Assembly: GCF_000213975.1 (NCBI RefSeq)
Contig: NZ_GL892076.1
Span: 1,639,784-1,703,783 of the forward strand
DNA: 64,000 bases
Direction: 5' to 3'
Source: Centipeda periodontii DSM 2778
GTDB lineage: Bacteria > Bacillota > Negativicutes > Selenomonadales > Selenomonadaceae
Shown: positions 23,962 through 31,735 of the stretch, one piece after another
Numbering within the stretch: position 1 is the stretch's first letter
Layout of the letters: each line of letters starts with the position of its first letter
Program-made: the position numbers and the translations under genes
The notes under the pieces: generated by a model
Told to the model about the DNA's origin: nothing
The model's database searches: none
Seen by the model: only the letters and a program-made list of their open reading frames with translations

Positions 23962-24732
23962 CTATTGAATCATAGATCGTATGGGTTCAAACGATTTGCG
24001 ATGCAGCGGACTCACCCCGTATTTGCGAATTGCTTCGATGTGTTCACGCGTTCCATATCCTTTGTGCTTTGCAAAGCCGTAGTTCGGATATGCGGCATCG
24101 TATTCATTCATCAATCGATCGCGTGTTACCTTCGCCAAAATAGACGCTGCCGCAATCGACGCGGACTTTGCGTCCCCCTTGATGATGGATTTTGACGGCA
24201 TGGATAGTTTCGGCAATTCCACAGCGTCGATCAGCACCTCATCCGGCGTCGGGGACAGAGAAGCAACTGCCTCATACATCCCCATGCGCGTCGCCTGCAG
24301 GATATTCATGCGATCAATTGTCTGTGCATCGATCAGTGCAACATAATGGGAAACGGCACATGCGATAATTTGGTCGAAAAGTTCCTCACGCACAGCGGCA
24401 GACAGCTTCTTTGAGTCATTCAAACGGGGAAGTATGCATTCCTGCGGCAGAATGACAGCAGCAACAGCAACGGGCCCCGCAAGAGGACCGCGTCCTGCCT
24501 CATCTACACCCGCGACAATCGTGCGTCCTTTCGCTGCGGCGACACGTTCATACACATACATGTGATGCAGACGCTCGCGTTCTTTTTCTGCTCGCTCGTA
24601 GCGGCGAAGAATCGTTTGTACCGATTTTCTTGTATCGTGTTGGCAGGTCTCGATGAACTCCGTTGTCACACTGCCTTGAAGAAATATGTTTTCTATTTCT
24701 TTTATCGTCAAATTTGTCATTTCCTTTACCAT
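23962..24732 (-). CDS. rnhB: Ribonuclease HII
   Basis: 256 residues. Cuts RNA in RNA-DNA hybrids and single ribonucleotides in DNA. Catalytic acids sit in VAGVDEAGRGPLAGP (DE), EVLIDAVELP (D) and the SIAAASILAKVTRDRLM region, with LNDSKKLS as the family signature. An N-terminal extension of about 75 residues before the catalytic core is usual in Firmicute RNase HII. An alternative start at 24720 has AAGGA very close upstream; the 24732 ATG is kept because it directly follows the rbgA stop. Confidence 0.95.
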   Translation of the reverse strand: MVKEMTNLTIKEIENIFLQGSVTTEFIETCQHDTRKSVQTILRRYERAEKERERLHHMYVYERVAAAKGRTIVAGVDEAGRGPLAGPVAVAAVILPQECILPRLNDSKKLSAAVREELFDQIIACAVSHYVALIDAQTIDRMNILQATRMGMYEAVASLSPTPDEVLIDAVELPKLSMPSKSIIKGDAKSASIAAASILAKVTRDRLMNEYDAAYPNYGFAKHKGYGTREHIEAIRKYGVSPLHRKSFEPIRSMIQ

Positions 24733-24737
24733 ACTTC

Positions 24738-25628
24738 CTAGATGGTGGGAATGGGCGGAAAATCATCCAGTGTGACGCGCCCCAGCCGCCCGCTGCGAAA
24801 ATCCGTCAGCACAATCTGCTCTGCCTTTTCATAGTCAACCTTGCCTCCCGCGCGCAGACATCCACGCTTTCTCCCGATTTCCTCGAGCAGTTCCATACCG
24901 CTCGGCAGTTCCTTCTCCAATCGGTAGCGTTCCATAAGATCGGACGGATACCTCATGCGAAGCGTGTCGAGGAGCAGCAAGACTACACTTGCCACATCAT
25001 AGACATTGTCATTGATTGCACCCGTAAATGCGAGATGAAGTGCCGCCTGCCGATCCTCAAACTTCGGCCAGAGAATGCCGGGCATATCGAGAAGTTCGAG
25101 CTGCGCACCGATGCGGATCCACTGCTTTGCACGTGTGACGCCGGGACGGTTCTCCACCTTCGTCTTGCTGCCGCCCGACAAGCGGTTGATGAGTGAGGAC
25201 TTCCCTACGTTTGGAATCCCGAGGATCATGCACCGTGCTGCCCGCGCCTTTGCTCCGTGCTGAACGAGCTTGTCCGTTTTTTGCTTCGCACATTTCGCAA
25301 TCGCCTGCACGAGTTCCTTGACACCGCGCCCCTTTACCGCATCTACAGGAACCGCCGTAATCCCCTGTGTGGCGAAACAATTCACCCATGCGCGCGTCGC
25401 CGCCTCATCCGCAAGATCCGCCTTGTTGAGCACGATGACCCGCGGCTTGCCACCCACAATCTCACGCAGCACGGGATTTGCCGAACTCATCGGAATCCGC
25501 GCATCCAGCAGCTCTATCACAACATCTACGAGCTTCAGATTTTCTTTAACAAGCCGCTCTGCCTTACGCATATGCCCAGGGTACCACTGGAGACTTGGAA
25601 TATCGATTGCGTTGTCATTATCAGTCAT
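24738..25628 (-). CDS. rbgA: Ribosome biogenesis GTPase RbgA (YlqF)
   Basis: 296 residues. Circularly permuted GTPase needed for late 50S assembly. The permuted motif order is visible: G4 VLNKADL first, then G5-like, then G1 GIPNVGKSS, G2 region (RPGVT), G3 LLDMPGILWP. The N-terminal IPSLQWYPGHM is the RbgA hallmark containing the catalytic His. First gene of the string rbgA-rnhB-FliK-like-FlhB-like-yraN; the mobile island begins just upstream of it. Confidence 0.95.
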   Translation of the reverse strand: MTDNDNAIDIPSLQWYPGHMRKAERLVKENLKLVDVVIELLDARIPMSSANPVLREIVGGKPRVIVLNKADLADEAATRAWVNCFATQGITAVPVDAVKGRGVKELVQAIAKCAKQKTDKLVQHGAKARAARCMILGIPNVGKSSLINRLSGGSKTKVENRPGVTRAKQWIRIGAQLELLDMPGILWPKFEDRQAALHLAFTGAINDNVYDVASVVLLLLDTLRMRYPSDLMERYRLEKELPSGMELLEEIGRKRGCLRAGGKVDYEKAEQIVLTDFRSGRLGRVTLDDFPPIPTI

Positions 25629-25780
25629 TATATATATTCCCCTTGAGCCTTAATTTTACTGGACTTTATCATCATATGTAAATGTATAAAGCGAGAAAAT
25701 CATAATTCATCATTATCAATACTATATCATATTTTAAGGAAAAATCCCATAAACGGGAGACAAATGGGAGACAAGCAAAA

Positions 25781-25810
25781 ATAAGCCCCAGAGCCGAAGT
25801 CCTGGGGCGT
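25781..25810 (-). terminator. Intrinsic terminator at the left end of the prophage
   Basis: Minus-strand stem GCCCCAG/CTGGGGC (25803-25809 with 25786-25792) with an interior ACTTCGG-type loop, followed by TTATTTTTG. It lies 17 bases after the stop of the last phage gene. Confidence 0.8.
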
Positions 25811-25826
25811 GGATACACCTATATCG

Positions 25827-26114
25827 TTATGCCTTGATCGTCGGCGTCAGCGACTTGTCCAGCACGAGCCGCACAAGCCACACGCCGCCCTGCATCATTG
25901 CCGGCAGAACGACTGCATCCCTCCAGTAGCACCAACCGTGCTCTGATTTGGATTGCTCCTTGATCTGCGCCACAAACTTGTCGACTGCCTGCTCAATGGC
26001 AGGTACGCATTCCGTGAAGATTGTGCGCGTCACCCGCTGCTTGACCTCCTCTGTTACATGGTTGACGTTGATCTCCTTGACAATCGCATCCCGAATGTCT
26101 GTCCACTTGCTCAT
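25827..26114 (-). CDS. Small phage-region protein of unknown function
   Basis: 95 residues with a good ribosome site (AAGGAGATC) before the ATG at 26114. The sequence is helix-rich and carries one hydrophobic stretch near the C-terminus (VVLPAMMQGGVWLVRLVLD). I do not recognise the family. It sits alone between the serine-recombinase remnant and the left-end terminator, so it may be cargo of the recombinase element rather than of the phage. Confidence 0.6.
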   Translation of the reverse strand: MSKWTDIRDAIVKEINVNHVTEEVKQRVTRTIFTECVPAIEQAVDKFVAQIKEQSKSEHGWCYWRDAVVLPAMMQGGVWLVRLVLDKSLTPTIKA

Positions 26115-26189
26115 GATATGATCTCCTTTCAGTTGTTCGGCGTTCCGCCGTTATCCTTTGATAACTTCCCTTATGGATACCGCTTTTGT

Positions 26190-26230
26190 AAAAAAATATG
26201 GCACAGCCAGTCCGTAAAACCGGCTATGCC
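26190..26230 (-). terminator. Intrinsic terminator of the serine-recombinase remnant
   Basis: Minus-strand stem GGCATAGCC/GGCTGTGCC (26222-26230 with 26200-26208, one GU pair) followed by ATATTTTTTT. It overlaps the last codons and stop of the recombinase remnant. Confidence 0.75.
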
Positions 26231-26694
26231 TGTTCGTCTTCCGCATCCAAAGTCCGAGCGTTGAACTCTCCGATGCGGTTCCACACGATGACGATTTTCT
26301 GTGTGCGTTTGCCGTCCGCCACTTCCGGATGGAAGATGTACACCTTCTCGATGAACTCGCGGACGATTTCTGAGGTAAGCTCCGGGATGTCCGTATACTT
26401 CCTGACGATGGAAAGGAAGCCGTTCACATTGGCTGCGGTTTCCGATTCCTTGGCGACCACAGCTTGCAAACCCTTCATCCGCATAGTCAAGACGCTCTGC
26501 TCATTTTCATAAGTGGCGGTCAGTTTGGTAAAACGCTCATCGGAAACCTTGCCGTCCACATTGTCCTCGTAAAGCCGCTGAATCAGCAGATCCAGTTTCC
26601 GCATACGCTTGCCTGCCTGTTCCATTTCCCGCTTGGCATCACGCAGAACCTTGTCCGCCGCTTTTCTGGATTTCTTGGCAATATCATAGTTGCG
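26224..26694 (-). pseudogene. Large serine recombinase, C-terminal remnant (DUF4368 type)
   Basis: About 156 residues in one frame, from NYDIAKKSRKAADK through LDLLIQRLYEDNVDGKVSDE, ELTSEIVREFIEKVYI and GKRTQKIVIVWN to the stop. This is the coiled-coil tail and DUF4368 domain found at the C-terminus of large serine recombinases of Firmicute conjugative elements. The catalytic resolvase domain and zinc region are missing: at about 26,695 the frame breaks directly into an ISL3-family transposase fragment. The remnant cannot recombine DNA. Confidence 0.85.
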
Positions 26695-27252
26695 GACATG
26701 TCGCTGGTGACAGAATTGACACTCTTCGTGTTGCCGCCATTCCTCTCAAGTTTTTCACCCACGTTTTTGACCGCCGTTTTATCGCGACCAGGTTCGACGT
26801 CGAAGACACGGCGCCTTACTGGGTCGACGGCGACGGTGACGTATTTGTGCCCACGACGAAAGGATGTCTCATCCATGGCGATGGAGCAGATATCGGAAAG
26901 ATCCATACGATTTACCGCGTCATGCACCCAATACGTATGGATAGCGGCGAGCGACTTTTCGTCACAGCGAAGCAGACGGGAGGCTCTGGCACGAGGAACG
27001 TCTTACAGGAGTAGCATGGCGTAGCCTTCGAACAGCAGGGGAAAGCGACTGTGCTTGCGCTCAAACGGCGCGCTCATCTGCACGGTACCGCATTTGTCGC
27101 AGAGAACACGGGGGCGCTTGCAGTGGACGCGCCTATGATATACCATGGATCCTCTAGACGCAGTGATCCTGCGAGCATCTTGTCAAAATTCTCGACCATT
27201 TGTCATCACACTAGACGATTATACCATCTTCCACTACTTCGGGAGTAGAGCC
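26695..27252 (-). mobile_element. ISL3-family insertion sequence, 5' remnant
   Basis: The terminal inverted repeat GGCTCTACTCCCG begins at 27252. A transposase start at 27199 reads MVENFDKMLAGSLRLEDPWY, an ISL3-type N-terminus; the frame then shifts with loss of the first half of the zinc finger and resumes as HCKRPRVLCDKCGTVQ. A TAA stop interrupts the frame at 27003-27005. Past it come the catalytic region SIAMDETSFRRGHKYVTVAVD (first acidic residue of the DDE triad) and VTSDMS, where the sequence is cut and joined to the recombinase remnant. Dead by truncation, internal deletion and nonsense. Confidence 0.85.
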
Positions 27253-28065
27253 CATATTTTTTGCCTGCTCGAAAAGTGGCAGCCCCGTAAGTCCGAACGC
27301 CTGCCCGATGTTGTCCTTGATGTTCGACAGCACGCCCTCGAACGTCTCCGACTGCTTTTTCATCATCTCTGGGAAACGCTCGTTCATGCCGTCCATCAGC
27401 GCGCGTATGGCGATGTCGGCGTCAATCCCCATCTCACCGATATTGGCAAGTTCGTCCTTTGTCAGCCCCAAATTCTTTGCGAGGATGTCCTTTACGGGCA
27501 CGCCCAGCTGTGCCAGCTGCATCACATCATTGCCCATGAGCTTGCCCGTTGTGCGGATCTGACCGAAGACAAAGGCGAGCTGACCAAAGCCCGTTTCCCC
27601 CTTGCCAAGCCCCGACGCCGCATTGCCGAGCGCGGTGAGCGTCGGGATGATCTCCTGTGCGTCATATCCAAATGCGATGAGCTGCTGTGCTGCGTTGCGG
27701 ATGCCGGGCATCTCAAACGGTGTTTCCGCAGCGAACTTTTGCAAATCTCTGATCATGGCAGTTGCTTGTTCCCCGGAGCCAAGCATGGAGGTGAATGCGA
27801 CATGTGTCTGTTCCAGCTCGGCGTTGTAGTCGATGAAGGCGTGCTTTGCCGCACCGAGCGCTTCCGCAACACCGCCGATGCCGACGGCGGCGATGAGGGC
27901 GGTCCTTGCAATGCCACCCAACTGCGAGACAGCTTCCTCCGCACCGTTCAACGTGAGATCGAGCGTTGGATTTGGCAGATTGTTCAGCTGATTGCGTATG
28001 CTCTGTATGATGCTGCTTGCTTGGTCACGCGCCCGTATGATGACCGATATAATCGGGTTTGCCAC
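27211..28065 (-). pseudogene. Phage tail tape-measure protein, N-terminal fragment
   Basis: 284 codons are open, of which about 271 are native (to 27253); the last codons are read from the inserted ISL3 end. The fragment shows VIIRARDQASSIIQSIRN at the start and the tape-measure N-terminal domain pattern FTSMLGSGEQATAMIRDLQK, ETPFEMPGIRNAAQQLIAFG, LGVPVKDILAKNLGLTKDE. Full tape-measure proteins run to many hundreds of residues because they set tail length, so nearly all of the gene is gone. Starts 2 bases from the stop of the preceding chaperone frame. Confidence 0.88.
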
Positions 28066-28066
28066 T

Positions 28067-28387
28067 TCATCTCACCTCACTTAAAAGTACCGTCTCAAGC
28101 GTCTGTATCTTATGCAGCATGGCGATGTCAAAATCTATGCCCAGCACATCAGCCACCTGCCGCGCTGCGCCGTAATCCATGCCGACTATGCCCGCGAATG
28201 ACGTGCGCACCTGTGTCTGTATGTGCCGCCACAGATACCACGCATCTATGTTCTCGTCCATCAGTGCGGGCGGCTCGTGTACGCACCCTTCGCAGGGCGG
28301 CGCAGCCCCCTCCTGCGCGTATGCCTCGCGGCAGGATGCGCAGTACGCGGGACTCTCCGACATCTCCCACCGATAGACGGCCTCTAG
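28067..28387 (-). CDS. Tail assembly chaperone, frameshift extension
   Basis: About 107 codons in the -1 frame relative to the chaperone gene upstream, entered at the A-AAA-AAC slip site (28387-28393). After the slip the sequence reads KKLEAVYRWE and goes without a stop into MSESPAYCASC (ATG at 28363), then a CXXC...CXXC pair and MDYGAARQVADVLGIDFD. By analogy with the lambda G/GT arrangement it would be made as an extension of the short chaperone and help load tape-measure protein. Free initiation at 28363 is possible; I see no strong ribosome site beyond weak GGGAGA. Confidence 0.7.
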   Translation of the reverse strand, partial: LEAVYRWEMSESPAYCASCREAYAQEGAAPPCEGCVHEPPALMDENIDAWYLWRHIQTQVRTSFAGIVGMDYGAARQVADVLGIDFDIAMLHKIQTLETVLLSEVR

Positions 28388-28644
28388 TTTTTTACTTCGC
28401 GCTCGCGTCCGTACGTCTCGGCATAGGTATCCGTTGCGATGCGGAGCGCCTCGTTATAGGGCATGTCATCGGGAATCTGCCCTGCGTAGATGTTGTCGAG
28501 GATCCAGTCTGCCATGCCCGTTGTTACGGCAGCGCTGTCGTCCTCCTTTGCAAGAGCAGGATCCAGTCCCGCCTTGCGCAGTTCGCGCATTTCCTTCACC
28601 GAGAGAGAGCGGATCGTGATTTTGCTTGTCGTTTCATTTGTCAT
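28384..28644 (-). CDS. Tail assembly chaperone, short form
   Basis: 86 residues from the ATG at 28644, which has AGGAG 8 bases upstream (an earlier in-frame start would run into the hicA promoter region). It contains TSKITIRSLSVKEMRELRKAG and ends YGREREVKN. Size, place between tail tube and tape-measure genes and the terminal slippery heptamer identify it as the gpG-like chaperone. In the intact phage it would follow the tail tube gene directly; here hicAB lies between them. Confidence 0.75.
   Translation of the reverse strand: MTNETTSKITIRSLSVKEMRELRKAGLDPALAKEDDSAAVTTGMADWILDNIYAGQIPDDMPYNEALRIATDTYAETYGREREVKN
28387..28393 (-). promoter_or_regulatory. -1 ribosomal frameshift site (A AAA AAC)
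   Basis: The heptamer lies in the zero frame as gtA AAA AAC directly followed by a TAG stop, the canonical X XXY YYZ spacing. A -1 slip joins the short chaperone to the open 28067 frame. Confidence 0.75.
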
Positions 28645-28666
28645 AATATTTTCTCCTAAACTCTTA

Positions 28667-28695
28667 TTGCAACAATACGTAATATAGCGTATAAT
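28667..28695 (+). promoter_or_regulatory. Promoter of hicAB
   Basis: TTGCAA (28667-28672), 17-bp spacer, perfect TATAAT (28690-28695). The pentamer repeat ATACG...CGTAT spans the spacer and -10 and could be an autoregulatory operator for HicB (inference). The hicA ATG at 28718 has GGGAGGT upstream. Confidence 0.75.
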
Positions 28696-28717
28696 AATCT
28701 CAAAGGGAGGTACTGTC

Positions 28718-28933
28718 ATGCCGATGACGCCAAAAGAAATGGTTCGTCTTCTGAAGAAGAACGGATTTATCTATATCAAAAGCAACAACGGTTCTCATCA
28801 GAAGTATCATCATCCAGGGCGAAACATCACGCTGAGCGTCCCGATGCACGCGAAAGAACTCAAAAAAGGCATTGAGCGGCAACTTCTAAAGGAAGCAGGG
28901 CTGAAGCCCTCTCAGAACGGAGGAAAGTCATGA
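28718..28933 (+). CDS. hicA: HicA family mRNA-interferase toxin
   Basis: 71 residues. HicA has a double-stranded-RNA-binding-like fold and cleaves mRNA using a conserved histidine, here H27 in NNGSHQKYHHP. The start PMTPKEMVRLLKKNGF and end VPMHAKELKKGIERQLLKEAG match the family along its whole length, so the toxin looks complete. It is followed by hicB with a 4-base overlap and is oriented against the phage tail genes. Confidence 0.93.
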   Translation: MPMTPKEMVRLLKKNGFIYIKSNNGSHQKYHHPGRNITLSVPMHAKELKKGIERQLLKEAGLKPSQNGGKS

Positions 28934-29328
28934 AGCACATATATTTCTACCCCGCTGTTTTCCAGACGGAGGAAACAGGCTATTCCGTCTTTATCCCCGA
29001 CATCGACGGCTGCATGACGCAGGGGGAGACGATGGAAGACGCCCTTACGATGGCGCAGGACGCAATCGGGCTGATGCTCGAAGACGTTTCTCCCGCCGAT
29101 TACCCCGCCCCTTCGCTCCCGCAAGATTTGCCGCTTGAGCGTGACCAGTTCGCCGTTATGGTGCCGTTTGACAAGCTCGCATACGACCGCATGTATAACG
29201 CAAAATCCGTGAAGAAAACGCTCTCGCTTCCCAAGTGGCTGGACACGCTCGCTGTGCAGCACAACATCAACTTCTCGAACCTCCTGCAAAACGCCCTTAT
29301 GCGCGAACTCGGCGTAAACAAGGCATAA
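28930..29328 (+). CDS. hicB: HicB family antitoxin
   Basis: 132 residues. N-terminal degraded RNase-H-like domain (YSVFIPDIDGCMTQGETMEDAL, the family signature) that binds HicA, then a linker, then a C-terminal DNA-binding segment of ribbon-helix-helix type (KKTLSLPKWLDTLAVQHNINFSNLLQNAL). Such HicB proteins repress their own promoter. Complete by length. Confidence 0.93.
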   Translation: MKHIYFYPAVFQTEETGYSVFIPDIDGCMTQGETMEDALTMAQDAIGLMLEDVSPADYPAPSLPQDLPLERDQFAVMVPFDKLAYDRMYNAKSVKKTLSLPKWLDTLAVQHNINFSNLLQNALMRELGVNKA

Positions 29329-29331
29329 GAC

Positions 29332-29362
29332 AAAAGCGCCCTGCGCCCGCAAGGTGCTTTTT
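29332..29362. terminator. Terminator between hicB and the tail tube gene
   Basis: Stem AAAGCGCC/GGTGCTTT (one GU pair) with A-run left and TTTTTCTTTT right. It ends hicAB on the plus strand; on the minus strand it lies between tail tube and chaperone genes and could reduce phage readthrough. Confidence 0.7.
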
Positions 29363-29370
29363 CTTTTGCC

Positions 29371-30318
29371 TCAGTATGCTTCCTGCTGATTCTTCAGCGT
29401 CACCGTGACAATGCTCGCCCCGTCTGCCGAGAATGCACGCCACTTCACATCGATAACCACGCCGGCGGGTCCGCTGATCTGTGCATCGAACGGCTCGAAC
29501 TGGACGCTCGGCAGGGCAAAGACAAGCGACGTGTTGGCGTCGAGCTTGAAGCCAATCTCCATAGAGGCGGCGGCACCTGTGTCCGCCTTGTCCATCCACT
29601 CGGTCGAGACGAACAGCGCCTTGAGAGAGCCGGATACCTTCATCAGCCCTTCGGGGATGTCCCCGCGCAGACCGCCGCCGCCGACAACGTACTGATCGCC
29701 GTCGAGGTTCGCATTGATCTCAAGCGAGCCTTCTTTGACGATGCGGCTTTCCGTGCCGTCGATCTTAACGTAGGCATGGTTCTGTGCGATGCGCAGCAGC
29801 TTCGCCGCCTTTGCCGCACTGTCATACGCTGCAGAGTCCTGCTCGCGCGAGGCGCCCATGACACCGAACTTGAACGTCATCTCGTTGTCCTGCCCAAAAT
29901 CGGCAGAGAACGTATTGATCTTGACGCCCTTGTAGCGGACGTATTTGCCGAGGTCAGGGAAAGCCTTCTCCACAACGATGGAGGGCTGTGTGTCCTTGAC
30001 CGTAAAGACGTGCGTCTTATTCGGCGCGGTGCCCGTGGTCTTGGGATCGCCGAACAGCGCCTTGAGCATGTAGCCCGATGCGCTATAGTCTGCCGGCATC
30101 TCGATATCGCCGTCGACGCTCACGCGGCCAAGTGCCGGCTGCGTGTCGTTGCGCGTGTTCGTGATCGTGTCCGATTCGATGAGCGTCTGCGCCTTAGAGA
30201 GCTCATTGCTGTTCATCGGCAGAGAGATGCCCTTCTTCGTCGTGGGGCTCACGCCAAAGGCCGACTCAAAGTCAATGGTCATCGCGGATTTATAGCCGCG
30301 TGCCTGTTGTGTTGCCAT
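29371..30318 (-). CDS. Phage major tail (tail tube) protein
   Basis: 315 residues. Features of tail tube proteins: N-terminal GYKSAMTIDFESAFGVSP, a glycine/beta-rich body with DGDIEMPADYSASGYMLKALFG, and VSGSLKALFVSTEW. It forms the stacked rings of the siphovirus tail tube. Order (after the tail terminator gene, before the chaperone) supports this. Complete, with a good ribosome site (GGAGGC). Confidence 0.8.
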   Translation of the reverse strand: MATQQARGYKSAMTIDFESAFGVSPTTKKGISLPMNSNELSKAQTLIESDTITNTRNDTQPALGRVSVDGDIEMPADYSASGYMLKALFGDPKTTGTAPNKTHVFTVKDTQPSIVVEKAFPDLGKYVRYKGVKINTFSADFGQDNEMTFKFGVMGASREQDSAAYDSAAKAAKLLRIAQNHAYVKIDGTESRIVKEGSLEINANLDGDQYVVGGGGLRGDIPEGLMKVSGSLKALFVSTEWMDKADTGAAASMEIGFKLDANTSLVFALPSVQFEPFDAQISGPAGVVIDVKWRAFSADGASIVTVTLKNQQEAY

Positions 30319-30329
30319 ATACTGCCTCC

Positions 30330-30767
30330 TTATGTTTCCTCATAAACGATGATCTCAAGGCTCGTGCGGCTGCCAACGAGAGGGCGCACGCTGTCCCCGT
30401 CGCCGCCCGTCTCAACGATGCGTACCCGCATGAGTTGTACACGGTCCGCGATGTATACGGTCTCCTGCTCGTAACGCCGCAGCGCATCCATCAGCGCTCC
30501 TTCGAGGCGTGCGATGGCTTCATAGCCCTTTGTCAGGTCTTTGCTGCTCGACTGTACCCACGCATCGACGCTGATCTGCACGCGCATATCCTGCACGAGA
30601 TCATCACCTGCAGGGCGCTCGCGGTCACGCTGAATAAAGATCAGCCCTTTGCCGTTTTCGTCGGGGCGCACATCGCTCGGCTTGTAGCCGCCGAGGATGA
30701 CCTGATCGGCGATGTCTGCCGCATGCAGATAGTCGCGCAGGCTCTTCAAAACTTTTAGCCAGAGCAT
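30330..30767 (-). CDS. Phage tail terminator/completion-like protein
   Basis: 145 residues starting MLWLKVLKSLRDYLHAADIAD and containing ERPAGDDLVQDMRVQISVDAWV, with alpha/beta composition like lambda gpU-type tail terminators. The call rests mainly on size and on position between the head-tail connector genes and the tail tube gene. Confidence 0.55.
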   Translation of the reverse strand: MLWLKVLKSLRDYLHAADIADQVILGGYKPSDVRPDENGKGLIFIQRDRERPAGDDLVQDMRVQISVDAWVQSSSKDLTKGYEAIARLEGALMDALRRYEQETVYIADRVQLMRVRIVETGGDGDSVRPLVGSRTSLEIIVYEET

Positions 30768-30771
30768 TTCA

Positions 30772-31146
30772 TTACCCCCGATGCAGTCCTACAGAGCCGT
30801 AGCTGCTGCTCACCGCTGTCCCCGTGAGTGCTGCGGCGGTCATGGACGCCTCAATGCGTTTCATCTCGTCGCGGTAGAAGCTGTACTTGCCCGCGTAGCT
30901 GTCCCGGTCATCACTGCCGCCCCACGGCTGCGCACCCGTGAAGCTCTTGCGCATGCACAGCTCGCGGAACACATAGACCGTAAGGAAGCGCCGCACGTAG
31001 TAGGTCGGCTGCACCGCCTCCCATGCGACGCCAAGACCTGCCGCCGCTGCGCACAGGTACTTCTCTACCTCTGCGATAAGGTCGTCCGTCACGGATGTGC
31101 CAAGCAGTTCGTCCTTATCCCTCAATTCAGTTGCCTGTAAGAGCAT
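30772..31146 (-). CDS. Phage head-tail connector-like protein
   Basis: 124 residues from the ATG at 31146, chosen for its AGGAGGTGG ribosome site; upstream in-frame codons lie inside the preceding gene. Helical, with AEVEKYLCAAAAGLGVAWEAV and YVRRFLTVYVFRELC, a composition seen in gp6-like connectors. Overlaps the preceding gene by 20 bases. Assignment is by order and size. Confidence 0.55.
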   Translation of the reverse strand: MLLQATELRDKDELLGTSVTDDLIAEVEKYLCAAAAGLGVAWEAVQPTYYVRRFLTVYVFRELCMRKSFTGAQPWGGSDDRDSYAGKYSFYRDEMKRIEASMTAAALTGTAVSSSYGSVGLHRG

Positions 31147-31561
31147 TTCCCACCTCCTGTAGCGCCCGCACCGTGTATCGGTCAAAAATTCGCCGGATCG
31201 TATCTTGATTCTTCTCAAATGCATCATAGATAAACGGATCCGGATCCCATCCGGGAAAACGGACTCGCTTGGCGAACAGAAACTTGTTCCCGTCCACCCA
31301 GCGCAGTGCCTTCCTCCGTTTTGGAAAGATATCATGCGCCCTTATGCCCTTGTGGATAAAGACGCCATAGGGCGCGATGTTCCCGTCAAGATACACACGC
31401 GCCTCCATGCCGCTCCCACCGATTGCGGTCTGCACCGCATCCTTGAGCCGTCCATTCCGCTGCTGGTAGCGGTGATCCATCTTCGCGGTCGTCGCGACCT
31501 CGATCGCACTTGCCGTGACAGCAAGACGCAGATTGCTGCGGAATATGTCAATGACGCTCAT
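31127..31561 (-). CDS. HK97 gp10-like head-tail joining/neck protein
   Basis: 144 residues from the ATG at 31561. Shows the gp10-family start with a helical N-terminus, then APYGVFIHKGIRAHDIFPKR, RFPGWDPDPFIYDAFEKNQ and a C-terminal helix RIFDRYTVRALQEVGNAL. The ribosome site is weak (GAGGGCG) but the start overlaps the stop of the 58-codon gene upstream, suggesting coupling. Confidence 0.65.
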   Translation of the reverse strand: MSVIDIFRSNLRLAVTASAIEVATTAKMDHRYQQRNGRLKDAVQTAIGGSGMEARVYLDGNIAPYGVFIHKGIRAHDIFPKRRKALRWVDGNKFLFAKRVRFPGWDPDPFIYDAFEKNQDTIRRIFDRYTVRALQEVGNALTGN

Positions 31562-31724
31562 CGCCCTCGGACGCCGCAGCGCCCTCCTTTTTGCCCTTTG
31601 CGGGCTTCTCCGCGACACGTTCCGCCGCGAGTGGCGACACTTCAAATCCCTGCATCACGAGACCTGCGACCTGATGCTCCGTTTCTGCGTACTGCACTTC
31701 GTTCAGCCGTATCAGTCTTGTCAT
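31548..31724 (-). CDS. Small phage protein (58 aa)
   Basis: ATG at 31724 with GGAGGAGCAGG just upstream; product begins MTRLIRLNEVQYAETEHQVA and ends in a Lys/Glu/Ala-rich tail. It fills the gap between the capsid gene and the gp10-like gene, where siphoviruses often carry a small head or connector accessory gene. Function unknown. Confidence 0.65.
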   Translation of the reverse strand: MTRLIRLNEVQYAETEHQVAGLVMQGFEVSPLAAERVAEKPAKGKKEGAAASEGDERH

Positions 31725-31735
31725 CCTGCTCCTCC

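Noticed and set aside
25650..25785. Plus-strand frame ending NPINGRQMGDKQK directly at the island edge, reminiscent of a tyrosine-integrase C-terminus
   Set aside because: Only about 11 residues look integrase-like, the upstream codons do not, and there is no start or catalytic motif. Too little to call a remnant.
27147..27160. GGATCCTCTAGA, identical to a piece of a cloning-vector polylinker
   Set aside because: In the minus strand these bases are codons of the ISL3 transposase N-terminus (SLRLEDPW), a conserved family segment; coincidence, not vector contamination.
27145..28659. 504-codon plus-strand open frame opposite the tape-measure and chaperone genes
   Set aside because: Crosses the IS junction and the phage genes on the other strand; composition (Arg/Cys/His-rich) is that of a shadow frame.
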